From Planobispora longispora (lineage in GTDB: Bacteria > Actinomycetota > Actinomycetes > Streptosporangiales > Streptosporangiaceae), in the NCBI RefSeq assembly GCF_016863135.1, contig NZ_BOOH01000019.1, forward strand, positions 62,001 through 126,000: a stretch of DNA of 64,000 nucleotides, read 5' to 3'. Positions 1 to 8,582 of the stretch are shown here, piece by piece. The position numbers and the translations under genes were made by a program. A model generated the notes under the pieces. It worked only from the letters and a program-made list of their open reading frames with translations, did not search any database and was not told the DNA's origin. Every line of letters starts with the position of its first letter. Position 1 is the stretch's first letter.

Positions 1-880
1 GCATGATCTTCCCGACGGAGGTGACCGGGTCCAGCGCCGTGTTGCACATCACCAGCTGGCCCAGGACCTCGTTGTCCGGCGTCAGGTCGATGGAGTAGAT
101 CGTCGGGATGCCCAGGTCGGTGGTCGCGTCGTAGAAGCGGGTGCGCACGTGGCTGGCGCCGTACCGCTCCGCGTACGGCGCGAGCCGCTCGGGGATCTCG
201 TCCAGCTCGATGCGCGGCCAGGGGATGCGCTGCAGCCAGGTCAGGGCGATCGAGTCGCGCTCCACCACCTCGCAGATCGCCCCGACGAGCGCCGCGGCGA
301 TGTCGGAGTGGGCGGCGCACCCGGTCGAGATCGGCATCGTCAGCCGCTCGGCGGCCGACTTGGCCCTGATGTGCATCCAGACCATCACCGCCGGCACCCA
401 GACCGGCCGGTTCCCGGTGAGCGACCAGCCGCGGGCCCAGCGCATCGGTCCCGCCGGGTCGGGGGCGGTGACCAGGCTCTTGGGGTGGGCCAGCTCCCGG
501 GGCGCGCAGCGCGGGACCGTGGCCAGGTCGAGGGCCTCCTCGCCCAGCTCCTCCGCGGTGGCCCACATCAGGGCCGACTCGTCGAAGACGCAGCTGGAGT
601 AGCGTTCCAGCGCCTCGGCGACGCAGAGCCGGCCGGCCCGCTCGGCGCCGAGGGCGCCGCCGGCCCCGTCCATGCTGCCGCGGATGTCGGCTCCGGCCGC
701 GGACTCGGCGATGTTCGCCGCGACGGCGGTCAGGTCCCCCATCGCGGCGGTGAAGATGGGGAAGCGCGGCTCTCCGGGGTGGTTGGGCAGCTGCTGCACG
801 CGGCTGACCAGGCTGTAGGAACCCACCAGGCGGTCGAGGTCGGCCAGCCGGCCGAGGGAGTCCGTGGTCTCGGCGGTCAT
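1..880 (-). CDS. YcaO-domain protein, 5' part (runs off left edge)
   Basis: About 293 residues are visible from an ATG at 880; the frame stays open to base 1, so the C-terminal part is missing. The YcaO family uses ATP to activate peptide backbone amides, usually forming thiazolines or oxazolines in RiPPs. Two family hallmarks are seen: a glycine/alanine-rich stretch ending in CVAEALERYSS (about residues 86-96), and STGCAAHSD followed by ICEVVERDS (about 186-210), whose Glu and Arg residues match the ATP/Mg site. Its start overlaps the upstream permease stop by four bases (ATGA), so it is translationally coupled to the ABC transporter. No precursor peptide or SagB-like dehydrogenase is visible; they may lie beyond the edge. 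A non-RiPP YcaO role remains possible. Confidence 0.85.
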   Translation of the reverse strand, partial: MTAETTDSLGRLADLDRLVGSYSLVSRVQQLPNHPGEPRFPIFTAAMGDLTAVAANIAESAAGADIRGSMDGAGGALGAERAGRLCVAEALERYSSCVFDESALMWATAEELGEEALDLATVPRCAPRELAHPKSLVTAPDPAGPMRWARGWSLTGNRPVWVPAVMVWMHIRAKSAAERLTMPISTGCAAHSDIAAALVGAICEVVERDSIALTWLQRIPWPRIELDEIPERLAPYAERYGASHVRTRFYDATTDLGIPTIYSIDLTPDNEVLGQLVMCNTALDPVTSVGKIM

Positions 881-1671
881 CGCTTCTCACCGTCCGTCCA
901 GCTGAAGAGGGTGACGGCCACCGTGGCGGCGACGGCCGCCACTCCCGCCATCACCAGCCAGGCGGTGGTGATCGATCCGCCGGGCACCCCGACCAGGTCC
1001 TGGCGGAGCGCGTCGGCGAAGTAGGAGGTGGGCAGGCGTTCCGCGACGGCGCGGACCCCCTCGGGGAGGATCTCCAGCGGCAGGAAGACCCCCGAGAACA
1101 TCAGCAGCACCGGCATGATCAGCGCCAGCACGCCGTTGGCGAGCTCGGGGTTGCGCATCCTGGCCGCGACCATGTAGCCGAGCGCGAAGAGCATGGCCAG
1201 GCCGAGGGCGCAGCTGATCAGGAGCCTGCCGATCGCGGAGGGCTCCAGGAAGCCGGTCGCCAGGGCCGCCGCCGAGAGCGCGGCCAGCTGACCGAGGGCG
1301 ATGGCGAACCGCACCGGCGCCTGCGCCAGGATGAAGACCGTCCTGTTCAGCGGCGTCGTCCCCAGCATGCGCAGCGTTCCCTTCTGCCGGAGGGAGATCA
1401 GCGGGGTCGCCGTGCCGAAGAAGGCCAGGGACATGAAGGCCATCAGCAGGACCGCGGGGATGCCCGACCGGATGGGATCGAAGCCGCCGGGGCCGTCGGC
1501 GGGGTTGAGGGTGCCCATGAAGAGGAACAGGGCCATGAAGATGAGCGGGAAGACCAGGACGAAGAAGAAGTTCTTGGGATCCCTGATGAGCTCGCGGGCG
1601 TTGGCCTTGGTGAGCTCGGCGAACGCTCCGTACTCCCGGACGCGGGCCGAGGGGGTGGTGAGGGTCGTCAT
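877..1671 (-). CDS. ABC-2 type transporter permease
   Basis: 264 residues with about six hydrophobic segments, beginning with a cytoplasmic stretch and the conserved ABC-2 pattern ELIRDPKNFFFVLVFPLIFM (about 27-46). The motif FSGVFLPLEILPEGVRAVAE near residue 200 is typical of drug or peptide exporters of the DrrB/NodJ type. The start overlaps the ATPase stop by four bases, and its stop overlaps the YcaO start, so the three form one tightly coupled unit. Together with the upstream ATPase it probably exports, or gives immunity to, the product of the YcaO locus; the substrate is inferred from context only. Confidence 0.9.
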   Translation of the reverse strand: MTTLTTPSARVREYGAFAELTKANARELIRDPKNFFFVLVFPLIFMALFLFMGTLNPADGPGGFDPIRSGIPAVLLMAFMSLAFFGTATPLISLRQKGTLRMLGTTPLNRTVFILAQAPVRFAIALGQLAALSAAALATGFLEPSAIGRLLISCALGLAMLFALGYMVAARMRNPELANGVLALIMPVLLMFSGVFLPLEILPEGVRAVAERLPTSYFADALRQDLVGVPGGSITTAWLVMAGVAAVAATVAVTLFSWTDGEKR

Positions 1672-2651
1672 CTGCTCGCTCCGTTCCGCTCGGCGGCGGT
1701 GCTCTCGTGGTGCTCGGCGGCCAGCCTGAGGAAGACGTCCTCCAGCTGACCGGTGCGGACCTCGATGTGCCGGGCGGCGAGACCCGCCACCGTGCGGACG
1801 ACCTCGTCGGTGTCGTCGGTGACGACCGTCACTCTCCGCCCCTCCGTCTTGACGGCCGTCACGCAGTCCAGGGACTCGACCGCGGCCAGGTCGGCGTCGG
1901 TTTCGAAGGACACCTCGTGGGCGACGCCGAGCCGGTGGACCAGCTCGCGGGGCGTCCCCAGGCAGACCAGCCGGCCGCCCACGACGATCCCCACCCGATC
2001 GCACAGTTCGGTGGCCTCCGTCATGTCGTGCGTGGTGAGGACCACCGTGGTCCCGTCCGCGCGCTCGGCCCTGATCAGATCCCACAGCCGCTGGCGGGCC
2101 TGGGGGTCCAGACCGGCCGCGGGCTCGTCGAGGACGAGCACCCGGGGATTGGCGATGACCGCGACCCCGAGGAGGAGCCGGCGGCGCTGGCCCCCGGACA
2201 GCGCCTTGGCCTTGACCCCGGCCTGCTCCTCCAGGCCGATCCGCCGGATCGTGTCGGCGACGCCGCGGGGGGCGGCGTGCAGGGAGGCCCACAGGCGCAG
2301 CGTCTCCTCGACCGTGAGAGTGGGGAAGAGCGACGCCTCCTGCGGCTGCACGCTGACCCGCCGGACGAACTCCGCCCGGTCGCGCAGGGGGTCGAGGCCG
2401 AGGACCTCGATCCTGCCCTCCGTCGGCTCGCGGAGGCCGACGAGGCACTCCACCGTCGTGGTCTTGCCCGCGCCGTTGGGTCCGAGCAGTCCGAAGACCT
2501 CTCCGGGAGCGACGTCGAGGCTGAGGCCGTTGACGGCACGATGCCCGCCGTAGACCTTCACCAGGTCGCTGATCTCTATCGCGGGTTTCCGGTCGGGGCT
2601 GGCGGGCGACTCCGTGCGCTCGGCACGTTTCCCGTTGTCGAGCATTACCAT
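1668..2651 (-). CDS. ABC transporter ATP-binding protein
   Basis: About 327 residues. Walker A GPNGAGKTTT, Q-loop in VSVQPQEASL, signature LSGGQRRR, Walker B VLVLDEPAAGLDP and H-loop LTTHD are all present in order, followed by a roughly 90-residue C-terminal domain as in DrrA-type exporter ATPases. An in-frame GTG lies at 2666; the ATG at 2651 is preferred because a GAGAG sequence lies about 8 bases upstream. First gene of the ATPase-permease-YcaO unit; 79 bases separate it from the sortase gene upstream. Confidence 0.92.
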   Translation of the reverse strand: MVMLDNGKRAERTESPASPDRKPAIEISDLVKVYGGHRAVNGLSLDVAPGEVFGLLGPNGAGKTTTVECLVGLREPTEGRIEVLGLDPLRDRAEFVRRVSVQPQEASLFPTLTVEETLRLWASLHAAPRGVADTIRRIGLEEQAGVKAKALSGGQRRRLLLGVAVIANPRVLVLDEPAAGLDPQARQRLWDLIRAERADGTTVVLTTHDMTEATELCDRVGIVVGGRLVCLGTPRELVHRLGVAHEVSFETDADLAAVESLDCVTAVKTEGRRVTVVTDDTDEVVRTVAGLAARHIEVRTGQLEDVFLRLAAEHHESTAAERNGASR

Positions 2652-2745
2652 GCCGTTCTCTCTCACTGCCGTGACCTGCTCTTCGATCTACGGCTGTGAG
2701 ATTAGGAACAGCTGATTTCTTCTCGGTTTCCTGCCTGTTTTCCGG

Positions 2746-3315
2746 TCAGGCCCCGCGGGCGGCGGGCTTGACCAGGGTGGCGTAGACGATCACGTTGTCG
2801 TCGTATTCGCCCTGGTCCCAGTCGAACCTGCCGCCGCAGGTGATCAATCTGAGGCCGTCCTCCAGGTAGACCTTGTCCGCCGGGAAACGGTCCTTGTCCA
2901 CCTGCTCGATGGAGTCCACCCGGTACTGGGCCACCTTGCCGTCGCTCCGCACGACCTTGATGACCTGTCCCTCCCGCATGGTCTTGAGCTTGTAGAAGAC
3001 CGCGGGGGCGGTCTTGGTGTCGACGTGCCCGAGGATCACCGCGGCCCCCTCGTCGCCGGGGACCGCGCTGTCCTTCACCCAGCCGGCGGTGTCCGGCTTC
3101 TCGTACGGCGGCAGCTCGACGTCGCCGTCGACGACGCCGAGCTTCATCAGCGGCGCCTTGATGCCCAGCGACGGGATGTCGATGCGGCTGGGCACGACCG
3201 CGGCGCGGACGGGAGCCTCGCCCGCGCCGCCCCCGCCCTTGTTGAAGGCGACCAGGACGGCGCCGGTGACGACCCCGGCGACGACGACCCGTGACCAGCG
3301 GGAGGATTCGGCCAT
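2746..3315 (-). CDS. class F-like sortase
   Basis: 189 residues: an N-terminal membrane anchor (about 9-25), then a sortase barrel. The catalytic His lies in VILGHVDTK and the catalytic Cys in LITCGGRFD, with an Arg two residues after the Gly pair that could be the third catalytic residue. Class F sortases of actinobacteria have this size and the LITCGG form. Sortases are cell-surface transpeptidases that attach proteins to the wall or to each other. The gene follows 15 bases after the preceding gene, whose product has a C-terminal membrane segment and basic tail, so the two are likely a pair. Confidence 0.88.
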   Translation of the reverse strand: MAESSRWSRVVVAGVVTGAVLVAFNKGGGGAGEAPVRAAVVPSRIDIPSLGIKAPLMKLGVVDGDVELPPYEKPDTAGWVKDSAVPGDEGAAVILGHVDTKTAPAVFYKLKTMREGQVIKVVRSDGKVAQYRVDSIEQVDKDRFPADKVYLEDGLRLITCGGRFDWDQGEYDDNVIVYATLVKPAARGA

Positions 3316-3330
3316 CGGAGATCAGGACGG

Positions 3331-3987
3331 TCAGGAACGGCGCCGCCGGACGACCGCGAGACCGACGCCGCCGGCCAGGGCCGCGGCCAGCAGGACCCCG
3401 GTCATCCCGGCCGGCATGCCCGAGTCCTCGGGACCGCCGGCCGCGGTGCCGCCGCCGCCGGTGCCCGGTCCCCTGGTGCTGATGGGCGTGCGCGTGGTCG
3501 TCGGCCGCGCGGTGGGCGTGCTGTCCACCAGGACGCGCAGGTTGGCCGTGCCGGTGTCGTTGGTCCCGTCACACCTGACGTTGATGACGTACTCGCCCGG
3601 CTCGGTGTCGTCGGCGACCGTGGCCTGCCCGCGGACCCAGGGCCGGGGCAGCGGCGTGGCGGTGCCGGGGGGCGCCGGCGAGGCCGTCGCCGGGATGGGG
3701 TCGAGCGTGACCGCGGTGAGGAAGGCCTCCGAGGAGGCGGTGCCCCGGTGCTGGGGGCCGCCCTGGGGAATCGGGCAGTTGGCCAGGATCCAGACCCGCT
3801 GCCCGGCCCTCAGCCTGTCGGGCTGGAGCTGGACCTCGATGTTGGCGCGCGCGGCGCCCGACCGGGACACGGCCGGGGTGGGCGTTCCCGTGGGATTCGA
3901 GTTGGCCTCGGCCGTGCACCCGACCGTTCCGACGAGGACGGTGACCCCGAGGGCCCCGAGAACCGCGACACGCTTGACCCTTGGCAC
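3331..3987 (-). CDS. secreted/lipoprotein-like protein with C-terminal membrane tail
   Basis: 218 residues from a GTG with GGAG seven bases upstream. It has an N-terminal signal with a possible weak lipobox (TVGC), an extracellular domain, a Thr/Pro/Gly-rich stalk (about 155-190), then a hydrophobic segment and the basic end VVRRRRS. This resembles a sortase substrate, but no LPXTG is present; MPAGMTG sits where a sorting motif would be. It is encoded just before the sortase gene. Family not recognised; alternatively it is simply a membrane-anchored lipoprotein. Confidence 0.7.
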   Translation of the reverse strand: MPRVKRVAVLGALGVTVLVGTVGCTAEANSNPTGTPTPAVSRSGAARANIEVQLQPDRLRAGQRVWILANCPIPQGGPQHRGTASSEAFLTAVTLDPIPATASPAPPGTATPLPRPWVRGQATVADDTEPGEYVINVRCDGTNDTGTANLRVLVDSTPTARPTTTRTPISTRGPGTGGGGTAAGGPEDSGMPAGMTGVLLAAALAGGVGLAVVRRRRS

Positions 3988-4243
3988 CGTCGTACTCCAC
4001 TTCGCACTCCGGCCGACGACCCTCGCCCGGCACGACTTCCCACCTGTCCCCATTAAACATGGGCAAACCAGCAAGAGTCGATCATCATCCGTGATGATCT
4101 AGACCAAGTGGGACACAGTGTCAGAGTGCCAGGATTTCCCTGTCTACGTGGGTGAATCAGGCAGCATTGAGCGGACTCAGGCGGCACATGAGGACCGGAG
4201 GGCACGTCAGGACCACGCGCCGCGGGTCAACGGCCCAGCGGAG

Positions 4244-4696
4244 TCAGACGACGCCCTCCCAGCGGGGACCGACCCCGCGGAGCCGTACCGTGCGCTCCTC
4301 GCTCGCCTCGCCCGCCTCGCTCCGCTCGATGGAGATCTCCAGCCGGTCGTCGGCGAGGCCCTCGACCAGACCCTCGCCCCACTCGACGAGCGTCACCGAC
4401 TCCTCCAGCGAGGCGTCCAGGTCGAGGTCGTCGACCTCCAGGTCGCCGCCGAGCCGGTAGGCGTCCACGTGCACCAGCGCGGGACCGTCCGCCAGCGACG
4501 GGTGGACCCGGGCGATCACGAAGGTCGGCGAGGTGATCGGCCCGCGCACCTTGAGTCCTTCTCCGATGCCCTGGGCCAGGGTCGTCTTGCCCGCGCCCAG
4601 CGGCCCGGAGAGCACCACCAGATCTCCCGGGCGCAGCAGCCCGGTCAGCTCGGAGCCGAGTTCGCGCATCTCCTCGGCGGTCGCGACGGCTCTCAC
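4244..4696 (-). CDS. tsaE: tRNA t6A biosynthesis ATPase TsaE
   Basis: 150 residues, the usual family length. P-loop GPLGAGKTT (31-39), then TSPTFVI and HVDAYRL, which are TsaE signatures, and a later LVEWGEGL. TsaE supports the TsaB/TsaD complex that makes N6-threonylcarbamoyladenosine on ANN-decoding tRNAs. The GTG start lies in a 17-base sequence duplicated 29 bases upstream (see repeat). It follows the alpha/beta hydrolase gene by 47 bases in the actinobacterial order alr, hydrolase, tsaE. Confidence 0.95.
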   Translation of the reverse strand: MRAVATAEEMRELGSELTGLLRPGDLVVLSGPLGAGKTTLAQGIGEGLKVRGPITSPTFVIARVHPSLADGPALVHVDAYRLGGDLEVDDLDLDASLEESVTLVEWGEGLVEGLADDRLEISIERSEAGEASEERTVRLRGVGPRWEGVV

Positions 4697-4730
4697 CGTT
4701 CACCCGCTCCCGTGACGGCTCTCACCGTTC
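4685..4730. repeat. duplicated tsaE start region (17-base direct repeat)
   Basis: GACGGCTCTCACCGTTC occurs at 4685-4701 and 4714-4730. The first copy holds the tsaE GTG codon. On the minus strand the upstream copy offers another GTG (4725) that opens a 10-codon frame whose TGA (4695-4693) overlaps the tsaE GTG. Confidence 0.85.
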
Positions 4731-4751
4731 GCCCACCCCTTCGCCGGTCTC

Positions 4752-5822
4752 TCACCGGCCGTCGTCCGTTCCCATGTCCGCCGCCGCCCGCTTCAGCAGG
4801 TCGCGCAGCGCGTCGTTGACCGCGGCCGGCCGTTCCAGATGGACCAGGTGCGAGCTGTCGGGCACCTCGGTGAACCACGCGCGCGGCAGCGCCGCCGCGA
4901 TGGCCTTGCTGTGCTCGACGGGCGTCAGCCAGTCCTTGTCGCCGACCACGATGGAGGTCGGCACGTCGTCCAGGACGCTCAGGGCGGTCAGCTTGTCGTG
5001 CGACATCAGCGCCGGGTAGAAGTCCGCGATCACCTCGAAGGGCGTCGAGCGGATCATCGACTCGACGAAGTCCACCACCGTGGGGCTGACGTTCTTGGAG
5101 TCGCCGAAGCCGAAGTTGCGCACGACCAGGAAGGCGATGTCACTGGCCGCATGACGGCCCCGGTCCACCAGCGCGCCCCGGCGGCCGAGCACCGACACCG
5201 CGCCCGGCGTGACCTTGTGCACCGCCTTGGACAGCAGCGCCGGCAGGCCGAGGGAGACCTCCGCCAGCTTCCCGGCGGAGGTGGCGATGAGCGCCACCCC
5301 TTTGATCCGGTCGCCGAAGAGCTCGGGATGCCGGTCGGCGAGCGCCATGATGGTCATGCCGCCCATCGAGTGCCCGACCAGCACGCACGGCCCGGGCACC
5401 AGCTTCTCGAGCACCTCGAACAGGTCCTCGCCGAGCCGGTCGATCGTGGAGTCCTCGGCCGCGCACCGCTGGGAGAGCCCGTGGCAGCGCTGGTCCCACA
5501 ACACCAGGCGGTGGTAGTCGCGCAGGTCGCGCCGCTGGTAGTGCCAGGAGTCGAGATTGAGCGTGTAGCCGTGGCAGAACACCACGGTCAGCGGGGCCTC
5601 CTCGGGACCGTCCGCCTCCGCGTGGAGCTCCACGCCGTCGGAGGTCGTGATCGTGACCCGACGCCCGCGCAGCTCGCCCAGGGGCTCACTGGCCTCCGGG
5701 TCGGGACGGAGCCGGATGCGGCCCACGGCGTACCGCTTGGCGAGGGCGGCGGCCGCCACTCCGGCGGACGTGACGCCGACGACCGCGCCCGCGATCCCGA
5801 CTCTGCGTCGTGTCGTAGTCAT
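4752..5822 (-). CDS. alpha/beta hydrolase, membrane-anchored
   Basis: 356 residues. An N-terminal hydrophobic segment (about 8-28) is followed by an alpha/beta hydrolase fold: oxyanion region VVFCHGYTLN, nucleophile elbow GHSMGG, acid in VVGDKDWLTP, and catalytic His in PDSSHLVHLE. It lies between alr and tsaE, a conserved position in actinobacteria. The start ATG has a GGGGG sequence upstream. The substrate is unknown; possibly a surface lipid or ester hydrolase. Confidence 0.88.
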   Translation of the reverse strand: MTTTRRRVGIAGAVVGVTSAGVAAAALAKRYAVGRIRLRPDPEASEPLGELRGRRVTITTSDGVELHAEADGPEEAPLTVVFCHGYTLNLDSWHYQRRDLRDYHRLVLWDQRCHGLSQRCAAEDSTIDRLGEDLFEVLEKLVPGPCVLVGHSMGGMTIMALADRHPELFGDRIKGVALIATSAGKLAEVSLGLPALLSKAVHKVTPGAVSVLGRRGALVDRGRHAASDIAFLVVRNFGFGDSKNVSPTVVDFVESMIRSTPFEVIADFYPALMSHDKLTALSVLDDVPTSIVVGDKDWLTPVEHSKAIAAALPRAWFTEVPDSSHLVHLERPAAVNDALRDLLKRAAADMGTDDGR

Positions 5823-5844
5823 CCAGACCCCCTTTTACCCGCCC

Positions 5845-6972
5845 TCACCGGTAAACGCGTGGCACGCGCGAACCGATCCCGGTCACGATCTCATGGGTGA
5901 TCGTGTCGAGGGAATCCGCCCATTCCTGCGCGGTCGGCTCCCCTTTCGAGCCGTCACCGAACAGAATCACCTCGTCCCCCTCGGTCAGCGGGTCGTCCCC
6001 CAAATCGATCACGAACTGGTCCATGCAGACCCGTCCGGCGATCCGTCTGCGCCGGCCGCCCGCGAACACCTCCGCCCGTCCGGTGGCGTGCCGCAGGATC
6101 CCGTCCGCATACCCGAGCGGGACAAGGCCAAGCTTTGTTTCGCGATCTGTGACATAAAGGTGCCCATAGGACACGCCGGAACCCGCCGGGACCCGCTTGA
6201 CCAGCGCGAGCCGCGCCGTCAGCGTCATCGCCGGACGGAGCCCGAAATCCCCCAGCTCCGGGATCGGGCTCAGGCCGTAGGCCGCGATGCCCGGACGCAC
6301 CATGTCGTAGCGGGCCCGCGGCAGCGTCAGGTTCGCCGCCGAGTTGGCGATGTGACGGATCACATGCGACCCGCCCGCGCCCGCCTTCTCCGCCACGGCC
6401 AGAGCCTCGTCGAAGGCGCCCAGCTGAGTATCGATCGACGGATGCCCCGGGATGTCGGCGCAGGCGAAATGCGACCAGAGACCGACGATCTCGATCGTCC
6501 CCTCCGCCTGCCGGGTCAGCGCCCGGTCCACCAGCGCCGGCCAGTCGGCGATCGGCGAGCCGCCGCGCCCGCTGCCGGTGTCGGCCTTCAGGTGCACCCG
6601 CGCCGCCCGGCCGGTACGGCCCGCCGCCTCGGCGATCGCGTCCACCAGCCACGGCGCGGCGGCCGACAGCTCCACCTCCGCCGCGACCGCCTCGTCCAGC
6701 GGCTCCCCCGGCGGGATGATCCACGACAGGATCGGCGCGGTGACCCCCTCGGCCCGCAGCTCCAGGGCCTCGCGGATGTAGGCGGTGCCGAGCCGCTCGG
6801 CCCCGCCCTCCAGGCACGCCCGCGCGGCGGCGGTCATCCCGTGCCCGTAGCCGTCGGCCTTGACCGCGACCATGGTCAGCGCCCCGGGGGCGTGGCTCCG
6901 CAACAGCGCGACGTTGTCCCGGATCGCCGAGAGGTCCACCCGCGCCTCGGCAGGAGTCATCGGGAAGCTCAT
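5845..6972 (-). CDS. alr: alanine racemase
   Basis: 375 residues, normal for the family. The PLP lysine is Lys38 in AVKADGYGHG; the second catalytic base Tyr is in GVSYGHLY; CMDQFVIDLG carries the conserved C-terminal signature. The enzyme converts L- to D-alanine for peptidoglycan. It follows nnr by 17 bases and precedes the hydrolase and tsaE genes, so all four may be cotranscribed with acpS. Confidence 0.97.
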   Translation of the reverse strand: MSFPMTPAEARVDLSAIRDNVALLRSHAPGALTMVAVKADGYGHGMTAAARACLEGGAERLGTAYIREALELRAEGVTAPILSWIIPPGEPLDEAVAAEVELSAAAPWLVDAIAEAAGRTGRAARVHLKADTGSGRGGSPIADWPALVDRALTRQAEGTIEIVGLWSHFACADIPGHPSIDTQLGAFDEALAVAEKAGAGGSHVIRHIANSAANLTLPRARYDMVRPGIAAYGLSPIPELGDFGLRPAMTLTARLALVKRVPAGSGVSYGHLYVTDRETKLGLVPLGYADGILRHATGRAEVFAGGRRRRIAGRVCMDQFVIDLGDDPLTEGDEVILFGDGSKGEPTAQEWADSLDTITHEIVTGIGSRVPRVYR

Positions 6973-6989
6973 CTTTCCATTCTGGCGGC

Positions 6990-8570
6990 TCAGCGCCGTT
7001 GCCGAGGCCGGTTTATGACGGACCTCATAACCTCCGGGAGAGCCCGCGCCACGTCTCCGGCGGCCACGGGGCCGTGCCGTCCGGCGATCCCGTGGAGGTA
7101 CGCCGCGCAGGAGGCGGCGTCATAACAGTCCAGCCCGGCGGCCAGCAGCGCGCCCGCGAGCCCGGCCAGCACGTCGCCGGTGCCGCCGGTGGCCAGCCAG
7201 GGGCTGCCGGTCGGGTTGACCCGGACCGGCCTGCCCTCCTCGGCGACCAGCGTGGTCGAGCCCTTCAGCAGCACGGTCACGCCCAGCTCCGCGGCGGCCC
7301 GCCGGGCGTGCTCCAGCCGCCGGGCCTCGATCCGCTCCCGGGGCGTCTCCAGCAGGCGCGACAGTTCCCCGGCGTGCGGGGTGATCAGCACGGGAGCCCC
7401 GGTGCGGCGGCGCAGCAGCGACCTGTCCCGGGCGATCAGCGTCAGGCCGTCGGCGTCCACGAGCACCGGGACGTCGCCCGCCAGGACGGCGCGGGCGACG
7501 GCGTGCGCCTCGGGGCCGGTGCCCAGGCCGGGTCCGAGGACCCACGCCTGCACCCGGCCGACGTCCTCGATCTCCTCGCCCGGGTCCGCCGCGTCGTCGC
7601 CGTTCGCGGAGGCCAGTTCGGTGATCACCGCCTCCGGCCAGCGGGCGCGCACCTGGGCCACCGGTTCGGCGGCTCCGGCGTAGCGCACCATGCCCGCCCC
7701 GGCCCGGATCGCGCCGCCCACGGCCAGCACCGCCGCGCCGGTGTAGCGGCGGCTGCCGGCGGCGACGCCGACGACGCCCCGCCGGTACTTGTCGGAGGAG
7801 GCCCCGGGCCGGGGCAGCCGGAGCGCGACGTCCCCGTCGGTGAGCGCCGTCGCGTCGGGGTCCGGCAGGTACGGCCCCAGCCCGATGTCGACGAGCTCGA
7901 CGCGGCCCGCGTGCCCGGCTCCCGGATCGACCAGCAGCCCCGTCTTGAACGCCCCGAACGTGACGGTGACGTCCGCCCGGACCGCCCGGCCGTCGACGTG
8001 CCCGCTGCTCGCGTCCACCCCGCTCGGCACGTCCACCGCGACGACGTCCCCGGCGCTCTCCGCGGTGATCGCCGCCAGCGTCGCGTACGGCTCCCGCAGC
8101 GCCCCCGCCCCGCCGATCCCGACCAGCCCGTCCAGGACCAGGTCGGCGGCGGCGACGACCTCCCGGACCGCCTCCGGCCCGCCGGCCGCCGCCCCTGAGG
8201 CGTCGTCTCCCGTGCCCGGAACGGCGTCGTCTCCCGTGCCCGACGAGGCGCCGCCCCGGAGGTCCACGACCCGGCCGCCCGCGCCGCGCAGGGCCGCCAG
8301 CCCGGCCTCGTGCACCCGCGAACCGGCCAGGACCGCGTGCACCCGGGCTCCCCGGGCCGCCAGCCGGGCTCCGGCGTAGAGGGCGTCGCCGCCGTTGTCG
8401 CCGCTGCCGACCAGCAGCGCGACGCGGGAGCCGTACACCCTCCCGAGCATCGCGGCGCAGCGCGCGGCCAGCCCGGCGGCGGCCCGCTGCATGAGCGTCC
8501 CCTCGGGCAGCGTCGCCGTCAGCGCCGCCTCGGCCGCCCTGATCTGGTCGGAGGTGTACGCGGTCCGCAT
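6990..8570 (-). CDS. nnr: bifunctional NAD(P)H-hydrate epimerase/dehydratase
   Basis: 526 residues in two domains: an N-terminal YjeF_N epimerase (about 1-235, with GSGDNGGDALYAG and VDVPSGVDASSG) and a C-terminal carbohydrate-kinase-like dehydratase (about 250-526, with VLGPGLGTGPEA, ITPHAGELSRL and ATGGTGDVLAGLAGALLA). It repairs hydrated NAD(P)H. A low-complexity GTGDDA repeat lies near residues 105-130. ATG at 8570 lies six bases after a TAGGTT hexamer that overlaps the acpS stop, so a leaderless internal promoter is possible. Confidence 0.96.
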   Translation of the reverse strand: MRTAYTSDQIRAAEAALTATLPEGTLMQRAAAGLAARCAAMLGRVYGSRVALLVGSGDNGGDALYAGARLAARGARVHAVLAGSRVHEAGLAALRGAGGRVVDLRGGASSGTGDDAVPGTGDDASGAAAGGPEAVREVVAAADLVLDGLVGIGGAGALREPYATLAAITAESAGDVVAVDVPSGVDASSGHVDGRAVRADVTVTFGAFKTGLLVDPGAGHAGRVELVDIGLGPYLPDPDATALTDGDVALRLPRPGASSDKYRRGVVGVAAGSRRYTGAAVLAVGGAIRAGAGMVRYAGAAEPVAQVRARWPEAVITELASANGDDAADPGEEIEDVGRVQAWVLGPGLGTGPEAHAVARAVLAGDVPVLVDADGLTLIARDRSLLRRRTGAPVLITPHAGELSRLLETPRERIEARRLEHARRAAAELGVTVLLKGSTTLVAEEGRPVRVNPTGSPWLATGGTGDVLAGLAGALLAAGLDCYDAASCAAYLHGIAGRHGPVAAGDVARALPEVMRSVINRPRQRR

Positions 8571-8576
8571 GCTCCG

Positions 8577-8582
8577 AACCTA
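8577..8582 (-). promoter_or_regulatory. putative -10 element for leaderless nnr
   Basis: TAGGTT on the minus strand, six bases before the nnr ATG and overlapping the acpS stop codon. It fits the actinobacterial TANNNT pattern. No clear -35. Confidence 0.35.
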
